Part shown: positions 40,962 through 48,954 of the stretch, piece after piece
Layout: each line of letters begins with the position of its first letter
How positions within the stretch are numbered: the stretch's first letter is position 1
From: CAJINA01 sp964647585
GTDB lineage: Bacteria; Desulfobacterota; Desulfobacteria; Desulfobacterales; CAJINA01
Length of the DNA: 49,281 nt
Assembly (NCBI GenBank): GCA_964647585.1
Contig: CAZYGG010000027.1
Location: 1-49,281 of the forward strand
Direction: 5' to 3'
Program-made: the position numbers and the translations under genes
The notes under the pieces: generated by a model
Told to the model about the DNA's origin: nothing
Databases searched by the model: none
What the model saw: only the letters and a program-made list of their open reading frames with translations

Positions 40962-41965
40962 CCCCCAGTTCCTCCTTTCTCACTTTTTCGATTATTAACT
41001 AATCTTCCCTGAATGCTTCGAAAAAGACCGACCATGCCTTCACGCATGAACAAGATGGTCAGGATCAGTAGCAATCCGTAAATCACCAAGCGGACGTCCA
41101 TTTTCAAAAAGTCTTCCAGGTAACGGAGCCACTCGGAAAGAAAGGTCAGCAGGATGGCGCCCAGGATTGGTCCGGCGATGGTACCCAATCCGCCAACCAT
41201 GACCATGGTCAAGGTGTCAAAGGTGGTATGCAGGGCCATGGTTTCCGGACTGACCAGCCGGACAAAATGTGCGAACAGAGCCCCGGCAAATCCGGCAAAA
41301 AAGGCGCTAATTGTAAATACCGCCAGTTTGTAGGCAGCGATGTTGACACCGATACTGCGCGCACCGGTTTCATCGTCTCGAAGGGCCTGCAGACTGACCC
41401 CGAACTCGGATCGGGTCAGGCGTTGCATGCAGAACAGCGTAAGTAGGACTGCGGCCAGCACCACATAATAATAGTCCTGCTCAAAATAGAATTTCATTCG
41501 CCAGTCCCCGATTTGGATGGGGGTAAGTAGGGGCACGCCAGAGAGGCCCAGAGAACCCCGGGTCAGATCGACCCAGTTGACCGCTACCAGGCGGAGAATT
41601 TCGGCAAATCCGATGGTGGTAATGGCCAAGTAAGGTCCGGAAAGCCGCAGGGCCGGAATACCTAGTAGCAAGCCGAAAAAGGCCGCCACCAAGCCGCCAC
41701 CAAAAAGCCCGGCCCAGGGGGATATGCCGAGTTCCATGGCCAATAAGGCACTGGTGTAGGCGCCGATTCCGAAAAAGGCCGCATGGCCCAGGTTCAACTG
41801 ACCGGTAAAGCCTGCCAGCAGGTTCCAGCTCAGGGTCATGATCACGAATATCCCCGCCATGACCACGATATGCATGAAATACCGGTCTTGAACCAATTTA
41901 GGCAACAATATCAATGCGGTCAGGGCTATGAGACGGTACACCCAAGTTTTTACTTTCGCGTTCAT
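40958..41965 (-). CDS. livM: ABC transporter permease LivM, duplication copy 2
   Basis: The protein is identical over all 335 residues to the LivM at 37400-38407, with the same 4-bp overlaps to livH and livG. It is a polytopic permease of the Liv/HAAT family. The doubled permease genes could raise the dose of channel subunits relative to LivF. Confidence 0.95.
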   Translation of the reverse strand: MNAKVKTWVYRLIALTALILLPKLVQDRYFMHIVVMAGIFVIMTLSWNLLAGFTGQLNLGHAAFFGIGAYTSALLAMELGISPWAGLFGGGLVAAFFGLLLGIPALRLSGPYLAITTIGFAEILRLVAVNWVDLTRGSLGLSGVPLLTPIQIGDWRMKFYFEQDYYYVVLAAVLLTLFCMQRLTRSEFGVSLQALRDDETGARSIGVNIAAYKLAVFTISAFFAGFAGALFAHFVRLVSPETMALHTTFDTLTMVMVGGLGTIAGPILGAILLTFLSEWLRYLEDFLKMDVRLVIYGLLLILTILFMREGMVGLFRSIQGRLVNNRKSEKGGTGG

Positions 41966-42843
41966 GTCCCCTCCTTTTGCCCGAACAGACCGCTGGGTCG
42001 GATCAACAACACCATGATGATGATGACAAAGCCGATGGCGTGTTTGTATTCCATGGCGATGTAATTACCGCCCAGGGCTTCCGCTACACCGAGAATGAAT
42101 CCACCGAAGATGGCACCGCGGATATTACCCATGCCGCCCAAAATGGTTACCACAAACGCCTTCAAGGTCGGCATGGCCCCCATTAGCGGGTGAACGGCAA
42201 AAAGCGTGCCGTAGAGGACGCCGCCCACACCGGCCAGGGCCGCACCCAGGGCAAAAGTGAGCATGTAGACGAAATCGATGTTGATCCCCATAAGCTGGGC
42301 GGCAAACCGATTCTGACTGGTGGCCTGGATGGCCACGCCGACCCGGGATCGGTTCAGAAAGATTTGGAGTGCGGAGATGGTTACCATAGAAAAGCCAAAG
42401 CAGAACAACCGCAACACGCTGGTGGAAGCCACACCCAGATTGATCGTGGCATTGCCAAATGGATCGTCCAGCATGCGGGGCGTGGCCCCGAAAAAGAGTT
42501 GTGCCAGATTCTCAAGCAGGATAAAAAGACCGATGGAAACCATGATGGTGTCGATGTCGGTCCACCGGGTCATCAGAGGTCGGAAAACAATCCGTTCGGT
42601 GACGATGCCGAGCAGCCCCACCATTGCCGCCGCAGCGATCACCGATCCGACCCAACCCATCCATCCCGGAATCCAGGCCATGACAAAGACCGCCGTGTAG
42701 GCCCCAACCATGGTGTAATCACCATGGGCGAAGTTGCTGATTTTCATGACGCCGAAAATCATGGTCAGCCCGATGGCGATCAGACTGTAGATGGCCCCGA
42801 TGATCAGACCATTGAGTATTTGTTGAAAAAATAAGGATTCCAT
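41962..42843 (-). CDS. livH: ABC transporter permease LivH, duplication copy 2
   Basis: The protein is identical over all 293 residues to the LivH at 38404-39285. This copy keeps the ancestral arrangement, following the intact livJ across a gap of about 145 bp with a strong hairpin. It is probably the original operon head. Confidence 0.95.
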   Translation of the reverse strand: MESLFFQQILNGLIIGAIYSLIAIGLTMIFGVMKISNFAHGDYTMVGAYTAVFVMAWIPGWMGWVGSVIAAAAMVGLLGIVTERIVFRPLMTRWTDIDTIMVSIGLFILLENLAQLFFGATPRMLDDPFGNATINLGVASTSVLRLFCFGFSMVTISALQIFLNRSRVGVAIQATSQNRFAAQLMGINIDFVYMLTFALGAALAGVGGVLYGTLFAVHPLMGAMPTLKAFVVTILGGMGNIRGAIFGGFILGVAEALGGNYIAMEYKHAIGFVIIIMVLLIRPSGLFGQKEGT

Positions 42844-42880
42844 AATCCATCCATTAGAATTACCGCCGACTTTCAGCGGG

Positions 42881-42914
42881 GGTGTAAAGGGTGGGTTCCC
42901 CCACCCTTTACACC
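42881..42914 (-). other. Perfect 15-bp hairpin between livJ and livH, unit 2
   Basis: This is the same stem (GGTGTAAAGGGTGGG / CCCACCCTTTACACC, loop TTCC) as in unit 1. It is placed where a stem between a binding-protein gene and its permease genes would let livJ mRNA accumulate over the downstream genes. Confidence 0.6.
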
Positions 42915-42987
42915 TGGTTGACAGGGCTAACCAATGGCAGGCTCTCTGCCTGGTAGAACATCTATCGGCAAAGAGCCGGGGTCGAGG

Positions 42988-44211
42988 TTATTTACACTTG
43001 CGCTGGTTCCAGGGCAGCGGCTTTTGGTAGGTCTTGGCGGCCCGATCGGACGGATAGATGATCTGGGTGTCTGGCTTGCACTCATCGTCAAGCTGAACCT
43101 GAACCACCGATGGGAGGACGCTATGTACCTGGCCGTCTTTGCCAAACTTCATTTGACCCTGCGAAAGCTTCATGTCCGTCCTGGCCAAGGCATCGCGAAT
43201 TTTTTGACGATCCCTGCCGAGTTTTCCGGAAGGGCTGCCCGCCCGTTTGACGGCATCGAGGATGACCATCAGGTTGTCATATCCCTGGCTCGAAAAAATA
43301 CCCGGCCGGCTGCCCGGGTATTTTGCGGTGTAAGCGTTTACAAATGCGGCTGTCACCGGGTCTTTCATGGCCTTGGTCGGCTCCAGAGACGAGCCCATGG
43401 CATATTCGCTGATGGCGCCGGTCATTTTGAAATACGCTTCGGTGAACTGGCCACCCACGCCGATCCACTGGGTAGCAAAGTCCAGTTCCTTGGCCTGTTT
43501 CTGAATCAATGCCGCTTCGGTGGTGGAGGCGATGTTGAAGACCACGTCCGGATCCAGGTCTTTCAGTTTGGAAATCGGAGCAGTAAAGTCGGTTTCGCCG
43601 ATTTCGAAATAGAGATTGTCCAGCACCTTGGCACCGATTTTATTGCATTGTTCCTGCCAGATTTTCTGGCCGTCCCGACCGTAGTCGGAGTTTTCCATGA
43701 AGAATGCCACGGTCTTGGGGCGCTTGACCTCGGCCAGCCATTTGTTCATTCCTTGAAGAAACATGGGGCTGTTGGGACTGGTGCGGAAAACGTAATCGTA
43801 ACCTCGATTGGTAATGGTGGGGCTGATGGCGATGGCCACCACCATAGGGCACTCCTCGTATTGGCCGAATTCGCTTGTGGCGATGTTGACGCTGGAACAA
43901 TAACCGCCGCCGACCACCAACGCTTTGTCCCGGGTCACCAGTTTTTTAGCAACCGCAAGCCCCTTGTCCGGTTTGCATTCGGTGTCACCGAAGACCAGTT
44001 CGATTTCCTGGCCAAACAGACCGCCCTTGGCGTTGGCTTCATCCAGGGCCAGCATCATCCCTTTTTTCATTTCGCCGGCATTAAAGGCCAGGGAGCCGGA
44101 AAATGGGCCGAGAATGCCTATTTTAATGCTGTCGGCCGCTGAAACAGCCGCAACGCTGCCGAAAATTAGCAACAATGCCAGGGTAAAACTAAAAACACGC
44201 GATCTTTTCAT
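42988..44211 (-). CDS. livJ: Periplasmic substrate-binding protein of the Liv-type transporter
   Basis: LivJ-type (type I fold) binding protein of 407 residues. The signal peptide is MKRSRVFSFTLALLLIFGSVAAVSA, followed by IKIGILGPFSGSLAFNAGEMKKGMMLALDEANAKGG, the conserved opening of the family. Other features are VFGDTECKPDKGLAVAKKLV, PTITNRGYDYVFRT and ENSDYGRDGQ. Such proteins bind amino acids, short amides, urea or aromatic acids, so the name does not fix the ligand. Neighbouring amidohydrolases and an aminotransferase suggest an acylated or omega-amino compound (inference). AGGAGGT precedes ATG. The 3' half is duplicated at 39430-40032. Confidence 0.94.
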   Translation of the reverse strand: MKRSRVFSFTLALLLIFGSVAAVSAADSIKIGILGPFSGSLAFNAGEMKKGMMLALDEANAKGGLFGQEIELVFGDTECKPDKGLAVAKKLVTRDKALVVGGGYCSSVNIATSEFGQYEECPMVVAIAISPTITNRGYDYVFRTSPNSPMFLQGMNKWLAEVKRPKTVAFFMENSDYGRDGQKIWQEQCNKIGAKVLDNLYFEIGETDFTAPISKLKDLDPDVVFNIASTTEAALIQKQAKELDFATQWIGVGGQFTEAYFKMTGAISEYAMGSSLEPTKAMKDPVTAAFVNAYTAKYPGSRPGIFSSQGYDNLMVILDAVKRAGSPSGKLGRDRQKIRDALARTDMKLSQGQMKFGKDGQVHSVLPSVVQVQLDDECKPDTQIIYPSDRAAKTYQKPLPWNQRKCK

Positions 44212-44288
44212 CTGATTACCTCCTGTTTAAAGTGTTGGTCATGGATGTCTTCTTTATTTAACGGGTCCAGTTTGTCATTGGGCCGCGT

Positions 44289-45500
44289 TTATTCGACCAG
44301 GCTGCACCAACGGGCCAAAAATAAAGCGTAGACCCGGGCGGTATGAACGATGCTATCGATCCAGACCCGTTCGTTTTCCGCATGAATGTTTTCGGCCACC
44401 GGGCCGAAACAGGTTGCCTGGCCCCTGCCGAATTGCACAAAGGCGCGAAGATCGGTAGTGGCTGTGCTGATAAAATTCTCTGCGGGACTGCCGGTGAGGC
44501 TCCGATGGCAGCCATCCAGTTGACGAAACGCCTGCATTCCGGGATCCAGACTGTGGCCCTCGGAGCGGAAGCCATAAAACTCGACGGCGGGTGGATGGGA
44601 CGCCAACCACGGGTCTTCGGCGGCCGCTTCGGAAACAGCCCGCACGATGTCCCTGCGGATATCCTCATAAGGGGTTTCCGGGAAAAAACCCATGCGGCAG
44701 TGAAATTCCGCTTTGGCCGGCACCGTAGAGGGCCAGTCGCCGCTTTTGATAATGCCAATGTTCAAGTTTGCAGGATTTTCAATCCCCTTAAAAGCCGGAT
44801 GTTCGCTCCGATTTAGGGTGGCTTCCAGTCGCCGAAGGGCTGCTATGAGGGGGAAACATTTTTCGATGGCATTGACGCCGCCGTGGGTGTCCAGTACGTG
44901 CTTGGGGACTCCGGTCAGCGTGACTTTGAACCAGGCGACACCGATCTGGGCGGTGAGTATGGTGGGGCCGAATGGCTCCGGAATCAATACGGCCTCGGCG
45001 TCCAGGCCGGCGGCCAGACATGCTAGGGCCCCGTTGCCGCTGCACTCTTCTTCGATGACCCCTTCAATGGTCACCGGTGCCGCCAATCCAAAGCCCGCGG
45101 TATCGACGGCCCGAACAGCATAAGTCATGGCCGCGACACCGGCTTTCATGTCCCCGGCGCCACGACCGTAAAGCCAACCGTCCATTTCCAACGGATCAAA
45201 GGGGTCTCGGGTCCAGCGTTCCAGGGGTTCGGGGCTGACAACGTCGAGGTGCCCGTTGAACAATGCGCTTTTTCCCCCGTCGGTATTCGCCGGGCGGGTA
45301 CCGATCACGTTGTAGCGGTTCTCGTAATTCCAGGGGACCGGGGCGAAACCAGGATGATCTTTCAATGCCGCGGGGTCGATTGGGATTTTGGTTGGATTGA
45401 AATCGAGTTGATCCAATTCCTTTTCCATTTCACGGAGCACCCCCGCTTCGTTTCCCAGGGTGCTGGGTTTTGCCACCAGTCGCATGGTGAAATCCAGCAT
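44289..45500 (-). CDS. M20-family metallo-amidohydrolase (ArgE/DapE type), copy 2
   Basis: Zinc amidohydrolase of 403 residues from ATG 45500. Motifs are FNGHLDVVSPEP (metal His and Asp), GRGAGDMKAGVAAM, EGVIEEECSGNGAL (catalytic Glu-Glu), LIPEPFGP and a C-terminal His in AENIHAENERVW. It is not a duplicate of the copy at 34565: the two differ throughout. The frame stays open upstream to 45572 and the extra codons (ISKQEERLISAVDALTGD) look like the normal M20 N-terminal helix, yet no ATG, GTG or TTG is available there; ATA, ATC or ATT would be needed. It lies between the aminotransferase and livJ genes. Confidence 0.88.
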   Translation of the reverse strand: MLDFTMRLVAKPSTLGNEAGVLREMEKELDQLDFNPTKIPIDPAALKDHPGFAPVPWNYENRYNVIGTRPANTDGGKSALFNGHLDVVSPEPLERWTRDPFDPLEMDGWLYGRGAGDMKAGVAAMTYAVRAVDTAGFGLAAPVTIEGVIEEECSGNGALACLAAGLDAEAVLIPEPFGPTILTAQIGVAWFKVTLTGVPKHVLDTHGGVNAIEKCFPLIAALRRLEATLNRSEHPAFKGIENPANLNIGIIKSGDWPSTVPAKAEFHCRMGFFPETPYEDIRRDIVRAVSEAAAEDPWLASHPPAVEFYGFRSEGHSLDPGMQAFRQLDGCHRSLTGSPAENFISTATTDLRAFVQFGRGQATCFGPVAENIHAENERVWIDSIVHTARVYALFLARWCSLVE

Positions 45501-45593
45501 ATCTCCGGTCAGGGCATCTACTGCACTAATTAGCCTTTCTTCCTGTTTTGAGATGGTGTCTATTTTAAACCCCTATTTTTGATCGGTTAAAAT

Positions 45594-46904
45594 TTATACC
45601 GCTAAGGATGCCAGGCCTTCTTCCATGATACCGAGCCCCTTTTCGAGCTGGGCATCGGTGATGGTCAGGGGCATGAGGACCCGAATCACGTTGCCATAAA
45701 TGCCGCAGGCCAAAAGGATCAGGCCGCGATCAAAACAATATTCGACCAGGGCCTTAGCTGCATCTGCCGCTGGTGTTTTCTTCTCCCGGTCGGTGACCAG
45801 TTCCAGGGCGAGCATGGGGCCAATGCCGCGGACATCGCCGATGATCTCGAATTGCTCCTTGAATGCGTCGAACCGCCGTCGTACCGTTTCACCCAGAACA
45901 ACGGCCTTATCAAGAAGATCTTCAGTCTCGAAAATATCGAACACAGCCAGAGCGGCGGCGCAGGCCACCGGATTGCCACCGTAGGTACCGCCGATGCCGC
46001 CGGGGTGCACGGTGTCCATGATTTCCTTTTTGCCCACCACGGCAGAAAGGGGCATGCCGGCAGCAAGGCTCTTAGCTACAGTGGTGATGTCGGCGGTGAC
46101 ATTCCAGTGCTCCATGGCGAACATAGTACCGGTGCGGCCCATCCCGCTCTGGATTTCATCGGCGATAAAAAGAATGCCGTGGGCTTCGCAGATGGCCTTG
46201 AGTTTCGGGAAATACCCGGGCGGCGGGGTGATGAAGCCGCCTTCCCCTTGGATCGGTTCCACAATGACGGCTGCAGTTTGCTCCGGTGCCACATGGGTAT
46301 TGAAAAAGTCGTTCAGGTGTTCGGCACAGGCCAGGTCGCAGGCGGGATGGGACAGATTGAAAGGGCAACGGTAACAATAGGCAAACGGCATGCGGTGAAT
46401 GTCCGGTGACAGCGATCCGAAGCCGAATTTATATGGCATAACCTTGCTGGTCAGGGCCATACCCAGGTAGGTGCGGCCGTGAAAGGCGTTTTCAAAGGCG
46501 ATGACAGCTGGTCGTTTGGTGTGGTAACGGGCAATCTTCACGGCATTTTCCACCGCTTCGGCTCCGCTGTTGACCAACAGAGTCTTCTTTGGAAAGTCCC
46601 CCGGCACAGCCGTCCCAAGTTTTTCCGCCACCCGGATCGCCGGCTCATAGGGCAGTACCATGAAACAGGTGTGGGTGAATCTTTCCGCCTGTTCCTTTAT
46701 GGCCGCCACCACTTTGGGATGGGAATGGCCCACATTCATCACCGCGATGCCGCTTGCGAAATCGATGTATTCGCGTCCTGTCACATCCCAGATCTGGACT
46801 CCTTCGGCCCGGTCCACGTAACACTCCGTCCCGCTGGCATGTCCTTTGGCCACAGCGGTCTGGCGTAACGCCTTGAGGGTTTCAATTGTCGAAAGTAATG
46901 TCAT
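45594..46904 (-). CDS. gabT: Class III PLP aminotransferase (4-aminobutyrate/omega-amino acid type)
   Basis: Fold-type I, class III aminotransferase of 436 residues that moves an omega-amino group to a keto acid, producing a semialdehyde. Features are VNSGAEAVENAVKIAR (phosphate loop, 111-126), AFHGRTYLG, EPIQGEGGFI (216-225), the PLP Asp in IADEIQSG (D249) and the Schiff-base Lys in VAKSLAAG (K278). A Cys-rich loop, CYRCPFNLSHPACDLAC (177-193), is typical of one GabT-like subgroup. GAGGA lies before ATG. It is first in the minus-strand run and has a sigma-54 promoter match 64-79 bp upstream. Substrate could be GABA, 5-aminovalerate, ornithine or a similar amine. Confidence 0.9.
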   Translation of the reverse strand: MTLLSTIETLKALRQTAVAKGHASGTECYVDRAEGVQIWDVTGREYIDFASGIAVMNVGHSHPKVVAAIKEQAERFTHTCFMVLPYEPAIRVAEKLGTAVPGDFPKKTLLVNSGAEAVENAVKIARYHTKRPAVIAFENAFHGRTYLGMALTSKVMPYKFGFGSLSPDIHRMPFAYCYRCPFNLSHPACDLACAEHLNDFFNTHVAPEQTAAVIVEPIQGEGGFITPPPGYFPKLKAICEAHGILFIADEIQSGMGRTGTMFAMEHWNVTADITTVAKSLAAGMPLSAVVGKKEIMDTVHPGGIGGTYGGNPVACAAALAVFDIFETEDLLDKAVVLGETVRRRFDAFKEQFEIIGDVRGIGPMLALELVTDREKKTPAADAAKALVEYCFDRGLILLACGIYGNVIRVLMPLTITDAQLEKGLGIMEEGLASLAV

Positions 46905-46967
46905 AGCAAATTCCTCACAATTGGCTAAAAAATGGAGAATGGGAAATTCCTGATGGTTTAAACATAG

Positions 46968-46983
46968 AGCAATGATTGGGCCA
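46968..46983 (-). promoter_or_regulatory. Sigma-54 (-24/-12) promoter of the gabT operon
   Basis: On the minus strand TGGCCCAATCATTGCT fits TGGCAC-N5-TTGCW with one mismatch in the -24 box and exact 10-bp spacing between GG and GC. The start site would be near 46957, about 53 nt before gabT. The adjacent upstream gene encodes a sigma-54 activator, which strongly supports the call. Confidence 0.75.
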
Positions 46984-47114
46984 GAATGGATAATTGCAAA
47001 AATAACTTAAAAATCAATCGGTTGGTGGGCGGCCAATCAAGGAGGTGAAAAAAGTTTTGATGCAATAGTGGATCGAAACATCTATAATTATATGGAAATA
47101 AAGTAAAAATATGA

Positions 47115-47131
47115 GATACAATAATGAATCA
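47115..47131. promoter_or_regulatory. Putative activator-binding site 1 upstream of the gabT promoter
   Basis: GATACAATAATGAATCA differs by one base from the reverse complement of site 2 (GATACATTAATGAATCA). It is centred about 165 bp upstream of the predicted start site, a normal distance for sigma-54 enhancer sites. Confidence 0.55.
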
Positions 47132-47181
47132 AGAGATATTGTCCAAATATTATAGTTTAAACAGATAGATAAAATGCTTAG

Positions 47182-47199
47182 TGATTCATTAATGTATCA
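47182..47199. promoter_or_regulatory. Putative activator-binding site 2, overlapping the regulator stop codon
   Basis: TGATTCATTAATGTATCA is an 18-bp palindrome with one mismatched pair. It repeats site 1 in inverted orientation with centres about 67 bp apart (roughly six helical turns) and overlaps the last codon of the regulator gene. A paired arrangement like this suits binding by an oligomeric activator. Confidence 0.55.
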
Positions 47200-48942
47200 T
47201 TTTCGTTTGCTGAGGCCGTGCTTTTTCAACTTCCTGACCACCGTGGCCTGGCTCACGGCCAGTTCCTTTGCTATCTTTCGGGTGGTCCGGTGCCGTTGCA
47301 CGGCTCTTTTAAGGATACGCCGCTCCATCGCCTTAAGTTCCCCCCTCAGGCTTTGGCCGGAAGAAAGAGGGGCGTCGGTTTCATGGACAGCGTTTCCGCT
47401 GGCCTGAAGGCTTCGAGCGATAAATTCATCCAACTCCCTCTTTTCGCTCATGACCACCGCTTTTTTCACCAGGTTCTTCAACTCGCGGACGTTACCCGGG
47501 AATGCACAGCCCTGAAGCATCTCCAGCCCTTCGGGCTGTAGGTACTTTTTTAGTCCATAGGCCTTATTGTATTTTTCCAGGTAGCGGGTGACCAGTTCGA
47601 AAATATCTTCGGGGCGCTGGCGGAGGGGTGGAATGCCAAGGGTGAATGCGTTCAACCGGTAAAAGAGGTCCTGGCGGAAGGTGTGCCGTTTGACCTCGGT
47701 CCTCAAGTCCTTGTTGGTGGCAGCTACAATTGTACAGTCAATCTTTTTGGATGTGACGCCGCCTAGACGCATGATTTCTTGATCGTCCAGGTATTTGAGC
47801 AACTTGGCTTGCAGGGGTAGGGGCATGTCCCCGATTTCGTCCAGAAAGAGCGTGCCCTGGTGGGCCAGTTCGAAAAGACCGATCTTTCCATTTTCACGCG
47901 CGCCAGTATAGGCACCCCGTTCATAGCCAAAAAGCTCTGCTTCGAGAAGTGATTCGGGAAGGGCAGCGCAATTGATCTGGATGAAGGGCTGTTTATGGCG
48001 CCGGCCGTGTTTATGGATGAATTTGGCAAGGAGCCCCTTGCCGACGCCAGATTCTCCGAGGATCAGTATGTTGGATGCATCGATATGGGCCAATTTCAAC
48101 GCCACCCCGATGACCTGACGCATCTTTTCGCTTTCGGCTACAATTTCCTGATTTTTCAATTCCAGGATGCTCAGTTCGGCCAGTTCTTCCTTGACTTTTT
48201 CGGCCACCATGTGGCTTTGTTCGAGCTGCCGGCGGGTGGCATTGAGCTGGGTCATATCCCGTTCGTTGACCACCACCAGGGAGATTTCACCGTTATCGTC
48301 AAATACCGGGGTACCGGTGGAGAGCAGGTGGCGACCGGTCTTCTGAATGAACTGCATGACGCTGACCTGACGGCGGGTTTCGAGTGCTTCAATGGTTACC
48401 GACCGATCAAATACGCCGGCTTTGAGTAGATCGCCGACACGCTTTCCGATGACTTCTTCCGCCCGTGTACCGTTGAGCCGTTCTGAGGCTTGGTTGACAT
48501 TGATCACCGTGCCTTCGGCATCGCAAACCCAGATGCCGTCCGACGAGGCCTTGAAGATGGTCTCCAATTGCCGGTTGAGATGTCGATAAGAACGCAGTTT
48601 TCTCGCCGTACTTTCGAACTGGCCCATTTCCTGGAATGTGCAGACAGCCCCGGCCACCCGGCTTTCATGGAAAATAGGGGAGATGTTTAAGACCAGATCT
48701 ACCTGTTTGCCGATGATGTGCCTTCCAATCTGGGGTTCGCCGGAATCGAGGCAAGCCATGATCTGGGGGCCGGTGAGGGGTAGCAAATCCTCAATATAGG
48801 TCCCCAGGCTCGCTTCGGCACCGATATCCAGGATGGCTTCCGCCTGGGGATTCATAAAGACAACATGCCCTTCGGAATCTGTGACCACTGCACCGTTGCT
48901 TGTCGCCTCAAACACCTGCCGATAGGTTAAGCTGTCTGTCAT
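47197..48942 (-). CDS. Sigma-54-dependent activator with two PAS domains
   Basis: Enhancer-binding protein of 581 residues from ATG 48942 (GGGAG upstream; TTG 48954 is the longer option). Domain order is PAS 1 (about 8-105), PAS 2 (about 127-235), a short coiled coil, AAA+ domain with Walker A GESGVGKG (296-303), the sigma-54 contact loop GAYTGA (343-348, Tyr in place of the common Phe) and Walker B LFLDEIGD (365-372), then a C-terminal TyrR-like HTH (KIAKELAVSQATVVRKLKKHGL). It lacks a receiver domain, so it senses a small ligand or redox state through PAS. It sits immediately upstream of the gabT operon on the same strand and is the obvious activator of its promoter. Confidence 0.94.
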   Translation of the reverse strand: MTDSLTYRQVFEATSNGAVVTDSEGHVVFMNPQAEAILDIGAEASLGTYIEDLLPLTGPQIMACLDSGEPQIGRHIIGKQVDLVLNISPIFHESRVAGAVCTFQEMGQFESTARKLRSYRHLNRQLETIFKASSDGIWVCDAEGTVINVNQASERLNGTRAEEVIGKRVGDLLKAGVFDRSVTIEALETRRQVSVMQFIQKTGRHLLSTGTPVFDDNGEISLVVVNERDMTQLNATRRQLEQSHMVAEKVKEELAELSILELKNQEIVAESEKMRQVIGVALKLAHIDASNILILGESGVGKGLLAKFIHKHGRRHKQPFIQINCAALPESLLEAELFGYERGAYTGARENGKIGLFELAHQGTLFLDEIGDMPLPLQAKLLKYLDDQEIMRLGGVTSKKIDCTIVAATNKDLRTEVKRHTFRQDLFYRLNAFTLGIPPLRQRPEDIFELVTRYLEKYNKAYGLKKYLQPEGLEMLQGCAFPGNVRELKNLVKKAVVMSEKRELDEFIARSLQASGNAVHETDAPLSSGQSLRGELKAMERRILKRAVQRHRTTRKIAKELAVSQATVVRKLKKHGLSKRK

Positions 48943-48954
48943 GCAGTCTCCCAA

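Larger units (their letters stand above)
40033..43594. repeat. Tandem duplication, unit 2 (3558 bp)
   Basis: Unit 2 spans the livF 5' fragment through livG, livM, livH and the livJ 3' half; the shared GGTT ends at 43594, after which the sequence continues as intact livJ. Identity to unit 1 appears complete in every stretch I compared. This is either a very recent duplication or an assembly artefact. Confidence 0.95.

Noticed and set aside
40957..42843. Independent paralogous second Liv transporter
   Set aside because: The proteins and spacers are identical to the first unit at constant offset, so this is a tandem duplication and not a diverged paralogue.
42934..44142. 402-codon plus-strand reading frame opposite livJ
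   Set aside because: It is antisense to a clearly real binding-protein gene with signal peptide and ribosome site; its composition is rich in Gly, His and Arg without domains, typical of shadow frames in GC-rich DNA.
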